From Panonychus citri (lineage: Eukaryota; Arthropoda; Arachnida; Trombidiformes; Tetranychidae), in NCBI RefSeq assembly GCF_014898815.1, contig NW_026515433.1, positions 2,502,501-2,566,500 of the forward strand: a stretch of DNA of 64,000 nt, in the 5' to 3' direction. Below, piece after piece: positions 37,437 through 50,048 of the stretch. A program made the position numbers and the translations under genes. The notes under the pieces were generated by a model. The model saw only the letters and a list, made by a program, of their open reading frames with translations. It had not been told where the DNA came from and searched no databases. How positions within the stretch are numbered: position 1 is the first letter of the stretch; each line of letters begins with the position of its first letter.

Positions 37437-38905
37437 ATTTAATAATCTCGATCGTTAATCAATAATCATAATGTTCAATCAACAATCAATAAACGTGATA
37501 ATGAAAGTTTATCTGTTTGTTGTCTTTGTTTCGATGAACCGTTTAAACTTTTTTATTGCGATTCTGGTTTCATCTTTTTTTTTTAATCACAATTAACAGT
37601 TTAAAACTTAATTGACTGATTAACTGTAAATATCCTGTTAATGTTTTTCATCATTTTGATCATATTTGGAGAGAATCACAAATCAATTGATTGATTTCAA
37701 GTGATTCTTATTCTGTTCATTTACTGATCTCATTTTTCATGTTTCATTTTTTCATTTCTTACTCTAGAAATAGTTGATTATAATTTTTAGTAGACGACAA
37801 TTAGATTGTAGTTTTTAAATTAAATTAAAATATATATTCTTGTTTCCTCGTCACATTTGGTTTAGGATATTTAACTATTACAATCCATTTGATTTTTGTT
37901 TGATTGATTGTTAGCGTTATTATAATACTTGGATTAAAGTATAATTATAATCTTTATTGGTGGTGGTTGTATTGATTTAATTATGATTGCTTCATGTTTA
38001 CCAATGTTTTGTTATAAATATTAACAGATTAACTATTAAAGGATTTGCGTGTCTGCATGTTGACGGTAAATTTAGTAGGCTCGAATAGCGGGTGGAACAG
38101 TGTTACACTCTTTATCGAGTGTCTCATCGATTACTGGTCGATAAACTAATTCAACTTTTCCATCAGGGTGAATCCAAGAGCGTTTAACATTAGATTCTGA
38201 AACATAAGCGGCTTTTCCAGAGACATCCAATTAAGGTCATGAGAACGGGAGATTGGCTGAATTAGTGATGTTACGAATGTAATCAAGCTCGGGTAATGTT
38301 GCAGTTCCATCATCGCTCTTACATATCCTATGAAATTAATAAAAGAAAAATAAAAATGTTCAGATATCGTAGATCGTAATTTGGAAAGGTATAAAATATA
38401 ATAAAGAAAAGATAATTACCCGGTGGCTAATACAGTATTCTTAGCTCTGAATCGATGAAGGGTTCCATCTTCAAGATTAAGAGCAATTACTCCGACACAT
38501 TCACCTTTCTCCATGAGTAAATCAAGTGCGAAAAATTCAACGAAATATTTACAATCATATCTCAATGATTGACCGTAAAGAGTGTGGAGCAAAGAGTGTC
38601 CAGTTCGATCCGCTACACAACAACATCGATGAGCTTGTCCACCTTTGCCGAAATTGTAAGATTGCCCTCCAAATGCTCTCTGGTAGATTTTACCTTCAGA
38701 GGTTCGACTAAAAGGCATACCATAGTTTTCCAACTGAATTAAAGAGAGTAAACAATTAATTAATTGGGTTCTTGTTGATTATAGAAATAGAAACAAACCT
38801 CAATTACGGCGTGAGGAGCTTCTCGAGTCATGTAATGAATCGCATCTTGATCACCCAACCAATCTGATCCATTGACGGTGTCATACATATGCCACCTTCT
38901 TGAAC
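37437..38905. repeat. Partial segmental duplication of the SDHA locus (copy A)
   Basis: Matches the 46854..49590 region. The left edge begins at the shared AATTTAATAATCTCGATCG; then about 600 nt of 3' flank run nearly identical, followed by pieces of SDHA exons with internal deletions. One deletion is clean: 157 bp (47561..47717 of the full copy) is lost between two GAG trinucleotides at 38180/38181. The BAH gene lies between the two copies, which are in the same orientation. Confidence 0.92.
38072..38905 (-). pseudogene. Truncated SDHA copy (exons 2, 3 and 6 fragments)
   Basis: Holds the SDHA C-terminal codons and stop (38072 to 38180), a scrambled piece, a complete exon 3 equivalent (38420..38733; ENYGMPFSRTSEGK, GGQAHRCCC) and the 3' half of exon 2 up to about 38905. 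Exons 4 and 5 and the 5' end are missing, so it cannot make the enzyme. Exon 3 differs from the full copy by a few bases that all look synonymous (TAC/TAT, GTA/GTC, TTA/TTG). Exon 2 here keeps the intact reading MTREAPHAVIE, where the full copy is frameshifted. Confidence 0.88.
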
Positions 38906-39891
38906 AGAAACATTATGATTACAAGATCATGATAATCATCATCTTCGTCAATGTATTTATAATAATAACAACAAAGAAAAGTTTTGTTCAAGCATCAGAT
39001 TTGCGAAATGATGAAGATGATTGCTGACGAAATTCAATATTCACTAGTGAAAACAAGTCGCTGATCATGATTAAGTAATCCAATGTAATTAAAACAGATA
39101 CGAGTTGTTTTTATCATGTTTTTTTATTTCCATCATCATCTTTAATCATCTGGTTTCTGTTTCAATGTTTTTCCATGTTGTAAAAGATGTGGAAAGAGAT
39201 GAATTACAAATTGTCTCATGTAATTTAATCCATTGATCTTTCATTTTTTTTTTCTTGAATCCGTTTATCATGAGACCTAAAAGTGACCTATTTGGCTCCT
39301 GAGTAGCCAAAAATTTCCCATTGAAGGTCAAGGTGAATCATATGATTCTCAGTTGATTGCTCGTCGTTTACCAGCCTTACAATTTTACCAAATCTATTAA
39401 TTAGTTAATTGTTTCAATGATGATTGAGAGAAAGATTAGAAAAACAAAAAAACACCACCATTAGTAATCATTTCTGTAAATTGAACTATCCTCGGGTAAT
39501 CAATAGTTAATCGCTGTAAATTATAAGTATTTTAACGGGGCCAACGTGAATTCTCATTGGATTAAGCAAATCGGAATTGCAGTAGAAATTTGGTTAATCG
39601 CTTGTAACAATAAAAAGGACTGATAATTTGTTTTCTTAGGTTGGTGGAGATTCATTTTTGATTTGCCTTGAAGAGCATCGTCTTGTTTGTTTCTTTGTCG
39701 TAATAATAATCAATTGTGTTAGTACATATATTTGAATATGTGAGAGAGGCAGGGTAAGTGATGAATGAAGATAACGATGATAATGATAGTAATAAATAAA
39801 AGATTTTTCTTTGATTGTGAAAAGATGAAGATGATGATGTGTAAATTTGAATGAATTTTTTTTGGTTAAGAATTGCTGTCCAATGGTCGTT
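38906..39891. other. Intergenic between the SDHA fragment and the BAH gene
   Basis: AT-rich, with TCATCATC patches and a TATATTTGAATATG stretch near 39724. Includes the BAH gene 3' UTR on its right side. No gene recognised. Confidence 0.55.
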
Positions 39892-42800
39892 TCAACGTCT
39901 CCAGGCTGAATTGTCGTTTATCAATAGAGAATTCATCAATCGTGGAACTGGATTCTTAAGAGTTCTCCCAAGTCGAAAGTCATAAACCTTGCGACAGAAA
40001 AAAACTCGATCGGGGAAAACTTTCCTCATTGGAAGACGGCTTCGTCTATTGTAATCTTTTCCACTGGGCACAAAAGTATCGGTCAAAGAGAGGCCAATGT
40101 TTTCAGCGTCCATTTTTTGTCTCTTACGATATCGACAATATTCATTAAAGGTAAGCACATAACATTTATCATCAATACAGGCAACACTGTTAACATCTTG
40201 ATGTTTGGAAGCAAATATTTCATCTAATTGATCGTGAGGCTTTCGACCTGGTTCCGTATGTTCAGGTCTATAATACCATAAAAGGCTCATCATCATTTCA
40301 CCTGAAAGGTAAAAGGTGAAAATATTTGTCAGACAAAATAATCAATTAATAAAATGGTTTGTAAATAACGTACTAGTTTCTGGTGCTTCCCAAAGTGCGC
40401 AAATTTTAGCTACAAAATGAAGGTCAGTTTTTCTAGGTCCACCTCGAAGTAGAACACTATCTCGAACCTTAATTACATCTCCTTGTATATGACAAATTGC
40501 GGGGTAACAGTCACGTAGTTGAGGCGGTTCGTCGGGCTAACAGAATGAAAGGATTTACGGATAAGTTAGTTAGTTTAAATAGCTACGAATGAAGATAATT
40601 AATACAGTTAATTAGTGTTGATATTTACCTCGATAAACACTGGTTTCTTGGAAGGGTTTCCTCTCCATGACCAACCATGAAATAATCTCTTTTTTCCTGA
40701 TTTCCGTGATCCGCTGGTCTGATCTACGGTTGGTACTGAGGTTGTTGTTGTGGTGGTTGATGATGAGGTCGAGGATGATGTTGGAGATGATGCTGAGCTC
40801 TCACCGTGAACCAAATTGGAGTCAATTAAAGTTTTATTTGATTTGTTTGGACGTTTTTTGGTTGAAGACGGTAATTGATCATTCAAATGATTATTGTTAG
40901 AGATGGAGATACCTTTCTTATTGTTACTATTAACATGATTATTTGTCGTTGGTACTAATTGCTGATGACCGGATGATAATGAAGAGGAAGATCCTGATGT
41001 TGGTAAAAAATTGTTAACAACTGAAGGTAAGGTTGATATTGGTGAAGTGTTTGTTGCAATAGTTGACATTGATGGTGTTGCAATTGTTGACGCTTGTATT
41101 GGTGCTGGTGAAGAAGATGATGTTAATTGTGATTGGAGATATTTATTAGATCGATTTGTTAATGTCCGTTGTTTACCAATAGAGATATTATTGTTATGAT
41201 TCGTACTGTTTTCTTGAAGCTGTTTACGTTGATTTTTTCGAGTCATATTGATTGTTGGTGAATCTTTTCCGTTTTTAGATGTGTTAACGGAAGCGTCTCT
41301 CAAAAAGTTATTGTAAGTTGATGAAATTGCGGCTTGTTGTCTACTGTTGTTATTGTTTCCACCATTACTAATTACATTATAATTAGTATCTCTGGTGTGG
41401 TTACTGTTGCTACTGTTGGTGACGGAAGCTGAAGTGTTACTATTGTTATTAACACTGGTATAATTACCAGAGCTGTTCACGTTAAACGGGGTAATGGTGA
41501 TTGAAGATTGACTATGAGATGATGATTGTTGTGGATTAGTGTTTTGCTGCTGCTGATAATTTGATCGTCTATTGGGTTCAGGGTCAGTGTTTGTTGAACA
41601 TGAAACGCTTTTAGATGTGAAACGACTGCTTCTTGGTGTAACAAATGGACTGATAGTTGCTACGTTTGATTGTTGTTGATGATTAACTGTTAACGGTGAA
41701 CCAAAGGTTGATGGTGAACGTGAGTGATTGTTATTTGTTATGATTGGTGAGAAATCAACCTGAGTTGAAATGGAAAAACTTGTTGAACTAAGAGAAGCGA
41801 TTTCATTAGGCAGGTTAGACGGGGAAGCGGTTGATAAAGAGGTTAAATTTTCAACAGAAACGGGCGTTGCTACGGCAACAGGGGCTGGTCCGGGAACAGG
41901 GGATATTCCTTGAGGTAGTTCAGGGTTGATTATGGAATTGACTATGACCGAGGATGAGTGTGCTGCGGATAACGGTGAAGACGATGAGAGAGCCTGAAAC
42001 ATGTTAGGAGCTAAACGACCCGGTAGAATTGAGGTTGAACCTAAAAAAGCGATCGATGGACCACCGGAGACATTGGTAGATGAAAATGAAGAGGATGAAG
42101 GTGTTGAAATGGTTTGAAGGTGAGTTGGATTCATGTGGTTGGATGAAATTGTTTGTGCCGTGGTTGCAATTGTTGCCATTGTGTCCCTGGCCATTAATGT
42201 GGTTGTTGGATTATTGACCGCAATATTGACTGATAAGTGTTGCGAATCGTGAGGTGATTGGTGAATTGTGATCTGATCGTTTGTGGAGGATAAATTGTGA
42301 TACATATTATTGGCTCGAAGTGAACAGGATAGGTCGTTATTTGGATATTGAAGGATGTAATAGCTGGGCTGTTCATATGAGATAGCCTTAGATGAAAAGG
42401 AATTAGTCTCAAACCGACTGGTCCCGGGAGCTGATTGCGGTGGTTGTGGTGGTAGCTGCTGCGGTAGCGACAGTGGTTGGTGGAGGATAGAAGGGTGGGA
42501 AGAGGAGTGAGGGTGAAGTTGAAGTGTAGGACGAGAGATTGGATATAAATGGTGATGAGACATTGACACATGGGGCTGAGGAGGAGGTGGAGGTGGAAGC
42601 TGAGGTAATGGTTGTTGAATAGGATGATGTTGGGAAAGGATGGTGGGAGGTGTAGGCTGATGATGACTAGGTTGTAGATGAGGCGGTGGAGGATGTTGAG
42701 CTATTGGCGGTGTGTGCAGTTGAAGAGTTAGCGAAGAGTGTGAAAGGTGCTGAGGTTGATGGTAATTTGACTGCTTTAGGTTGTGGAATTGGTTGGTAAG

Positions 42801-44989
42801 AAAGAAAGAAAGAAAGAAAGAGAGAGGACAGGGTGATGATGATGATGATGGAAGATGAATGATTATTATTTAGATGACGATTATTATAATGAAGAGGATA
42901 AAAATAAAACGGGACGATGGGTTGGTGGGCAGAGTGATGCACACAGAGAAGTGTTAGTTAAATTTGAAAGAGAGAGATATATATTGATTTTAAAATATGA
43001 TAACAAGAGGACGGAACAATAATATTGATCAACAAAACATAAAAACGGAAGCTAAGGATGCGGTTAATTGATTATAACAGAAAAACAAGTAGCTGATATG
43101 CAGTTAGAGCTGATTTGTGACTTGATTGCAAAATTTGATGCAGTTAAGGGTAAAAGTTAATCTTAAATTGCTAATTTTGTTGATTAGAAGCATTTAAAGT
43201 ATTGCAACAATAAAATTATTATCTTAAAAAAGTAGCACTAGAATATCGAATCAATAGATAAGTTTCAATGTTAAAATATTAATAACTCAATGATAAATAA
43301 TAATTATGAGTAAAAATTAATTTTCCATGAGTTTTCTAAACTGATTTCTTCGAGATTGCAATTAGAACCACAAAAAAGGTCTAGAAAAATGAAAATATGG
43401 TTGCATGTTGAAGCGAAGCGGAGTGGGACACACAACAGCAGCACTTACAATTGGATTGAATTCCCTGTAAGTCTGATCGGGATGATGAGCCATTTGAGAA
43501 GCATAATAGGGAATAGGCTTGTGTAAAGAATAAGCCCGAATATAAGGATCGTGAATTGGCTGCATAATCGGACCGCAACCAATCGAATGTTGGTAGAAAC
43601 CTAAGTCGAAAAGAGAAAAGAGAAAAATGATTAATAATAATAATCGAAAGTGAAAGAGATTAACATGAAAATGAGTCAAGTACCATATGATTCGGTTGGG
43701 TAGTTAATGGAAGCCGCGTGGTTGATATGATGAGGCACTGAAAAGGCACTCGCATAATGAGGTGGATACTGAGGTCGTCCGATGTTGGGAATCTGTGGTA
43801 CTTGGAGTATAGAATTTGCTGAGTTAATCTCTGTTTCGAAAATTTTTGCCATGGTTGTTGTTCCGGTTGATATTGTCGATTCAATTGATCGACATGGTTT
43901 GGACATGGTTCGTCTATCATGTGGATATTGTAATGTTCCCATATTTACAACTGGTGGGTTTACATGAGCGGAATCACTTGAACTAATTTTCGTCTCACGA
44001 ATCTTGACCACCGTGGGACCAGTTGATTTATTTGAGCCCGTTGACCTTTTAGATGAACCAAGTGATCGACTTTGCTTGTTTCTTTTATCAGAGTATTGTG
44101 GACCAATGGTGGAAGCGGGTGAAATATGCTGAGAATCACTGGAACTAATTTTCGTCTCAAGAATCTTTACCACCGTTGAACCTGTTGACCTGGTTGATGC
44201 CGATGTTGATCGGGTTGATTCAATTGATCGACTTTGTTTAGAAGATAATCTTCTTTCTGGATATTGTGGTGACCCAAGATCAGGTTCAGGTGAACTGACC
44301 TCAACTCTAGATTCACTTGAACTAATCTCCGTTTCAAGAATTTTGAAAACAGTTGATCGAGTTGATCGAGTAGATCCAGTTGATCGAGTTGATTCAATTA
44401 AACGACTTTGCTTAGAAGATAATCTTCTTTCGGGATATTGCGATGACCCAAGATCGGGAACGGTTGTTGATACTTGCAATCGAGATTCACTTGAACTTAT
44501 TTCCGTCTCAAGAATTTTAACCACAGTTGATCTGGTAGATCGAGTTGATTCGGTTGAACGGGCTGCAATTGACGGGCGACTTTGATTAAAATTAACTCTC
44601 TTCTCAGAAAGTGAGGCCAAAATAGCGGAAGCATTAAGAGAGGCCATTCGTTTACACGATCGTGTATCAATAATTTCAATCTCCTCATCGATTAACTTTC
44701 TCTTCTTTGGATTAACCAAAGAAACCACAGTTTTACATTTTCCTTTTGATTCTCGAGCTTTACTTTTAGAATTAATATTTTTACTTTTCACTGATTTAGC
44801 CTTTTGCACTTTAGTTGATTGTTGTTTCCCATTGTTTACACAACCTGTTTTCTTCTTCCTCACCCGTTTATTGGCTTTACTTTCCATAATAGATGATGAG
44901 ACGGTTGATGATGATGACGAAGAACATTTTTTCTTACGTTTCTTCACCTCACCACCATTTCTTTTACCTGGTCCACTCTTCCGGGCCAT
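39892..44989 (-). CDS. BAH-domain chromatin protein (BAHD1/winged-eye-like), 5 exons, about 1390 aa
   Basis: Exons in transcript order: 43684..44989, 43449..43600, 40629..42770, 40374..40536, 39892..40301; phases agree (4173 nt). The N-terminus is basic and Lys/Ser-rich (nuclear) with KRMASLNASAILA, a motif I recall from BAHD1/winged-eye-type proteins. Next come five tandem repeats of about 55 residues (about 150-420), a long Ser/Asn/Gln/His/Pro low-complexity middle, and HGWSWRG..KPVFIE leading into the C-terminal BAH domain: DVIKVRDSVLLRGGPRKT, MMSLLWYYRPEHTEPG, EIFASKHQDVNSVACID, KCYVLTFNEYCRY, then FFCRKVYDF. BAHD1 relatives promote heterochromatin and gene silencing; winged eye is a chromatin regulator in flies. 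Exon 2 could instead read through its donor to a stop at 43362, giving a shorter protein without BAH. The exact 5' end is uncertain (an acceptor-like TTTTAG lies near 45021). Confidence 0.82.
43760..44585 (-). repeat. Five tandem coding repeats of about 165 nt in the BAH protein
   Basis: Five consecutive units share a Ser/Thr/Arg run, a hydrophobic core and an acidic/serine tail: STVVKILETEISSSES, STVFKILETEISSSES, STVVKILETKISSSDS, PTVVKIRETKISSSDS, TTMAKIFETEINSANS. Between cores they share an SQYPERRLSSKQSR-like segment. Divergence rises toward the last unit, as in an old internal tandem duplication. Confidence 0.92.
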
Positions 44990-45019
44990 GCCAGAGACTA
45001 ACCAAAGCTTCACAAACAC

Positions 45020-45131
45020 TAAAATTTACAATGGAAACAAATTGTACACAATTAAGAACGTATTGATCATGGAAACTTTAAGGAAATTGTTTCAGGTAAA
45101 AATTGAAAACATAATAAATTGAGGTGTTTCT

Positions 45132-45168
<37 letters not shown>

Positions 45169-46254
45169 ACTCACTCTTTTTCTATCTCTTTCTTTCTCCT
45201 TCTCTTCTCTTCTTTCTCTATAAATATCTGCGAAGTAATAACAAGAGCTTCTTATTAATTCTGACACACAAATGTTGACTTGGTGATGAGAAATTCATTG
45301 GATGAATTTGAGAAAATGGATTAACCTTATGTCCAGTTTACTCTTTAGATTACAACTGATTTAATTAATGAATCAACTTACCTTAAATTTTAAGCCTCTA
45401 AAATATGGATTATCCAAGAAAAGATTAAAGTTGTATTAGCTTTTGATTAGGTAGATCAAGTTTTAAATCCATTCCATTTTTGTTGTTGTTGTTGGTTTAA
45501 TCAAATACTTTTATATATTTATAAAGATTTAATCACAATTGAATTAATGTTGATTCAAAGTAAATATCATGTTCACTTGATTAACAATTCACATTAAGTT
45601 CTCATTTTCCTTGGAATTGTTTCCAAATTGTTGACAGAATTGATTGACAGAATTTCCTACAACAATAACAACTTAGTTTTCTTATTGATATTTTCACCGG
45701 CGTAAGAGCAACAATTCAACAGATAATCCAAAATATGGATTAGCCTTCTCTCTGTTTGTGAAGAGACACTTTTGTAATAATATTGTAACAATTAACGATT
45801 TATATATAAAATTGTTTCTTATTTTCAACAGTCACTTTATCCAATATAATAATAGATGATAATCTCATTCTAATTGAGTAACTATACACATATAAGAAGA
45901 TGTAAGAAAATCAGTCAATCAGATTGTACAAATTGAAACAATATGAAAGTATTATAAACATAACTATCCACAGGTAGAAAAGCTGTTGATATCAACACAT
46001 AGGAAGAAAGTTTAACTATCGGATTAGGTGATTAGATTAGGACAATTAATTAGTTATTCTCATCGGATTGATGAGTTTACTTTTTCCGTAATAGTTATGG
46101 CGAAAACTGGAGCGCCTTCACTGCTGATGTAGCATTTCAAGTAACCCGAATGTTGGAGAGCCAAATTGAAATGAATTTCACTTGAGCGTTGGTTTGAATT
46201 TACGAACAATTAACTGATTTTCACGAGAGTTTCTATTGTTATTTGGAGGAGATT
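45020..46254. other. Upstream region of the BAH gene
   Basis: CT microsatellite at 45139-45164 with a CACTCACTC tail, then AT-rich DNA. Likely promoter and 5' UTR for the minus-strand BAH gene. No other gene recognised. Confidence 0.55.
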
Positions 46255-46873
46255 AACTGGAGGACAGGATAGTCTTTTTCACTTGAACATTTGCCGAACA
46301 TAATTCGCACGATAATTGATTGGAAAAAATTGTCTCGAACCAATGAGATACGTGGACAAAATGCCGAAGCAGCGATTGGTGCTGATGAGATAAGATTGAT
46401 GATCGAAATGAGATTAACAATGGACGTTGATTGGTACGAATCAATAATAATCCTGGAATTGCGATAGATAACATTTCATCACATTCGGTGATTAATTATG
46501 ATCATCTCGGAATGATAATTGACGCTAATTCAGTTTGTAATGATTCTGGAAATGAAGGTGACATTGATGATACAAGTTCATCTTCATGAGCAAGTTCAAG
46601 GATTTTCAATGAATGTGATCAGTGTTTTGAAAATAATTATCAATCAGATTCGGAAAACAATCAACAATGACAGATCAATATTATTGTCCCCTGATTCCTT
46701 GTCCAATAATAAATCACCGAGATGTTTATGATTGTGAGGCTTCAAGTGATTTTCAGATTGATTATTCTAATGTTGGCAATTTACCATATGCAAATCAATC
46801 ATCTCTTGATGGACAATTAAAAGATGAACCTCAATTAACAGTTTGCTTTCAATTTAATAATCTCGATCGTTAA
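46255..46873 (+). pseudogene. Decayed protein-coding remnant, family unknown
   Basis: Open pieces in shifting frames on the plus strand: about 46266-46460 (HLPNIIRTIIDWKK, then GADEIRLMIEMRL), 46490-46590 (an Asn/Asp/Ser-rich piece ending in TGA), 46592-46671 (NECDQCFENNYQSDSEN) and 46667..46873 (MTDQYYCPLIPCPIINHRD, ending FNNLDR and a stop). Codon-like composition and consistent Asp/Ser/Asn richness suggest one former gene interrupted by stops and shifts. Its last seven codons lie inside the SDHA duplication block. The first piece loosely recalls a histone-fold helix, but I do not assign a family. Confidence 0.45.
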
Positions 46874-49590
46874 TCAACTACCATAATGTTCAATCAACAA
46901 TCAATAATCGTGATAATGAAAGTTTATCTTTTTGTTGTCTTTGTTATGATGAACCGAACTTTTTTTTAATCACAATTAACAGTTTAAAACTTAATTGACT
47001 GATTAACTGTAAATATCCTGTTAATGTTTTTCATCATTTTGATCATATTTGGAGAGAATCACAAATCAATTGATTGATTTCAAGTGATTCTTATTCTGTT
47101 CATTTACTGATCTCATTTTTCATGTTTCATTTTTTCATTTCTTACTCTAGAAATAGTTGATTATAATTTTTAGTAGACGACAATTAGATTGTAGTTTTTA
47201 AATTAAATTAAAATATATATTCTTGTTTCCTCGTCACATTTGGTTTAGGATATTTAACTACAATCCATTTGATTTTTGTTTGATTGATTGTTAGCGTTAT
47301 TATAATACTTGGATTAAAGTATAATTATAATCTTTATTGGTGGTGGTTGTATTGATTTAATTATGATTGCTTCATGTTTACCAATGTTTTGTTATAAATA
47401 TTAACAGATTAACTATTAAAGGATTTGCATGTCTGCCTGTTAACGGTAAATTTAGTAGGCTCGAATAGCGGGTGGAACAGTGTTACACTCTTTATCGAGT
47501 GTCTCATCGATTACTGGTCGATAAACTAATTCAACTTTTCCATCAGGGTGAATCCAAGAGAGTGTATGTTTCCTCCAGTGTTGATTAAATGGTTTCTTTG
47601 ATTGGTTTTCCAATGGTTTCGAATAATCAAATTCATCGATTCTATCTTTGAAATCTTCTCGAGCATGAGCTCCTCGAGATTCTTTTCGAGCCTCAGCACT
47701 GTACATAGTCATTCGAGCGTTTAACATTAGATTCTGTAATTCCAAGGTCTCAACCAGATCAGTATTCCAGATCATTCCTCTATCTTTGATCTACGAGGGA
47801 ATTAAATGAAAAATAAGTAAGTAGGTTAGATAATTTCTCATGTATAGTTAATCTTGTCAATAGATAAATAAAGTTATTGTAGTGATTAACTTTATAGTTT
47901 AATCGACAAGATAAATTAAGATTAACTTACAGCTACATCGGGAAGTTGCTTGTAGCATTCGTCGATTAATTTAACTCCTTCTTTGAGCACTTCTCCGGTT
48001 CGGAAAACCGCTGCATTAGTTTGCATGGTCTTTTGCATCTTTAATCGTAAATTAGCCGTTGGTATGGATCCATTTGAGTGTCGAATTTTATCGAGATTAG
48101 CTACTGATGATTCTCCTGAATTAATACTAAGTTCGTGGATCGATTCTCCTGGTTTATTTTCTTCGGCAATGGTCTTTGCACAGGCTCGTCCGAAAACAAC
48201 CAAATCCAATAAGGAATTGGCACCTAATCTGTTTGCTCCATGTACTGAGGCACAAGCGGCCTCTCCAGCGGCATATAGACCAGGTATTACTCGATCACCG
48301 TTTTTCTCATCATAGTTTATCACTTGACCTTTATAATTAGTTGGAATGCCACCCATATTATAGTGAACGGTTGGGAGAACGGGAATAGGTTCTTTGGTTA
48401 CATCGACACCAGCAAAGATCATCGCTGTTTCTGAAATACCAGGTAATCGAGTTGCCAATTGTTCAGCAGGTAAATGATGAAGTTGAAGGTAAACATGATC
48501 TTTATCTGGGCCACATCCTCTTCCTTCACGAATCTCAATTGTCATCGCACGAGAGACAACGTCTCGAGAGGCAAGATCCTTAGCAACTGGAGCATATCGC
48601 TCCATAAATCTTTCACCTTCAGAATTTACTAAGAAACCTCCTTCACCACGACATCCTAAAGCAGAATGAATGAAAATTAAGGTGAGATTCATACTTTTTA
48701 TTTCATTTGTCTCGAAAGATAAAAAAAATACCTTCGGTGATAAGACAACCAGCTCCATAGATTCCAGTAGGGTGGAATTGGATAAATTCTAGATCTTCTG
48801 AAGGTAATCCAGCTCGGGTAACCATTGCAGTTCCGTCACCAGTACATGTATGAGCTGAGGTACATGAGAAATAGGCTCTTCCATATCCCCTGAGATACAT
48901 AAAAGAGAAATAGAAAAGTTAAAATATTTGGCAAACAATCAACTAGAAAATGAGCTAAGTAGTTAATAGTTAATTTATATCTCGATCTCTGAGATTATTC
49001 AATAAATATCATAGATCAATTTGGAAAGGTATAAAAGATAATAAAGAAAAGATAATTACCCGGTGGCCAAGACAGTATTCTTAGCTCTGAATCGATGAAG
49101 GGTTCCATCTTCAAGATTAAGAGCAATTACTCCGACACATTCACCTTTCTCCATGAGTAAATCAAGTGCGAAAAATTCAACGAAATATTTACAATCATAT
49201 CTCAATGATTGACCGTAAAGAGTGTGGAGCAAAGAGTGTCCAGTTCGATCCGCTACACAACAACATCGATGAGCTTGTCCACCTTTGCCGAAATTGTAAG
49301 ATTGCCCTCCAAATGCTCTCTGATAGATTTTACCTTCAGAGGTTCGACTAAAAGGCATACCATAGTTTTCCAACTGAATTAAAGAGAGTAAACAATTAAT
49401 TAATTGGGTTCTTGTTGATTATAGAAATAGAGACAAACCTCAATTACGGCATGAGGAGCTTCTGGTCATGTAATGAATCGCATCTTGATCACCCAACCAA
49501 TCTGATCCTTTGACGGTGTCATACATATGCCACCTCCAATTGTCTGGTTCCATATTCCCCAAGGCTGCATTGATACCTCCTTGAGCAGCA
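46854..49590. repeat. Segmental duplication, full-length side (copy B, contains SDHA)
   Basis: Homologous to 37437..38905. The downstream flank (46854-47450) is close to identical apart from small indels. Copy B has all SDHA exons; copy A is the deleted derivative for most of its length, but B has lost two bases in exon 2 relative to A. Confidence 0.9.
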
Positions 49591-50048
49591 ACAGTGTGAC
49601 TACGAGTGGGAAATAATTTAGTAATCACAGCAGTCGAAAAACCTTCCTCCACAAGTCCAAAAGCTGCCCTCAAACCGGCCCCACCAGCACCAACAACAAC
49701 AGCATCAAATGTATGATCAACAACCGGATAGTCCTTTGAGATAGAGGCAGATTTAGGGAAACATTTTCTCCTTTCACCAGAGATATGGACATTTCTTTGT
49801 TGTCTTTTTTCAATCTCTTTCAATACTCGCACATTGTTGGGCTGGAAAACAATAAGAAAAGAAAATCAATTAAAACCATTGAGAAAAATTTCAACAGCCA
49901 AGGAGAAATCAAAAATCACCACAACCAAAAATAGAAACAAAAACAATGAAATCAAAGAAAATTGAAACAAAGACAATCACTTGGTTTTCTCCAGGAAAAG
50001 AATTTCAAAACTTGGACTAACCTTGATTCTTTGGATTAAACGTAACAT
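47452..50048 (-). CDS. SDHA: Succinate dehydrogenase flavoprotein subunit (SDHA), 6 exons, with a 2-nt frame lesion
   Basis: Mitochondrial complex II subunit that oxidises succinate to fumarate with covalent FAD. Exons in transcript order: 50022..50048, 49439..49841, 49060..49373, 48732..48889, 47931..48655, 47452..47790. Intact it would be about 655 aa, the family length. Motifs: FAD-binding VVGAGGAGLRAAFG, flavin-attachment SHTVAAQGGINAALGN, FHPTGIYGAGCLI, active-site HGANRLGANSLLDL, and C-terminal HTLSWIHPDGKVELVYRPV. Exon 1 begins a presequence (MLRLIQRIK). Exon 2 is 403 nt but must be 405 for phase. The missing two bases are near 49463, turning MTREAPHAVIE into MTRSSSCRN and a stop. The partial copy at 38072..38905 keeps the correct sequence there. 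So either an assembly or sequence error, a null allele, or a dead copy with a functional gene elsewhere. Confidence 0.93.

Noticed and set aside
42667..42942. Independent ORF upstream of the BAH gene exon 3
   Set aside because: Overlaps the exon 3 acceptor and the CTTT polypyrimidine tract; the exon reads in a different frame in phase with exon 2.
49439..49841. An extra intron or programmed frameshift explaining the SDHA break
   Set aside because: No GT-AG pair fits within the lesion, and the sister copy shows the plain two-base difference.
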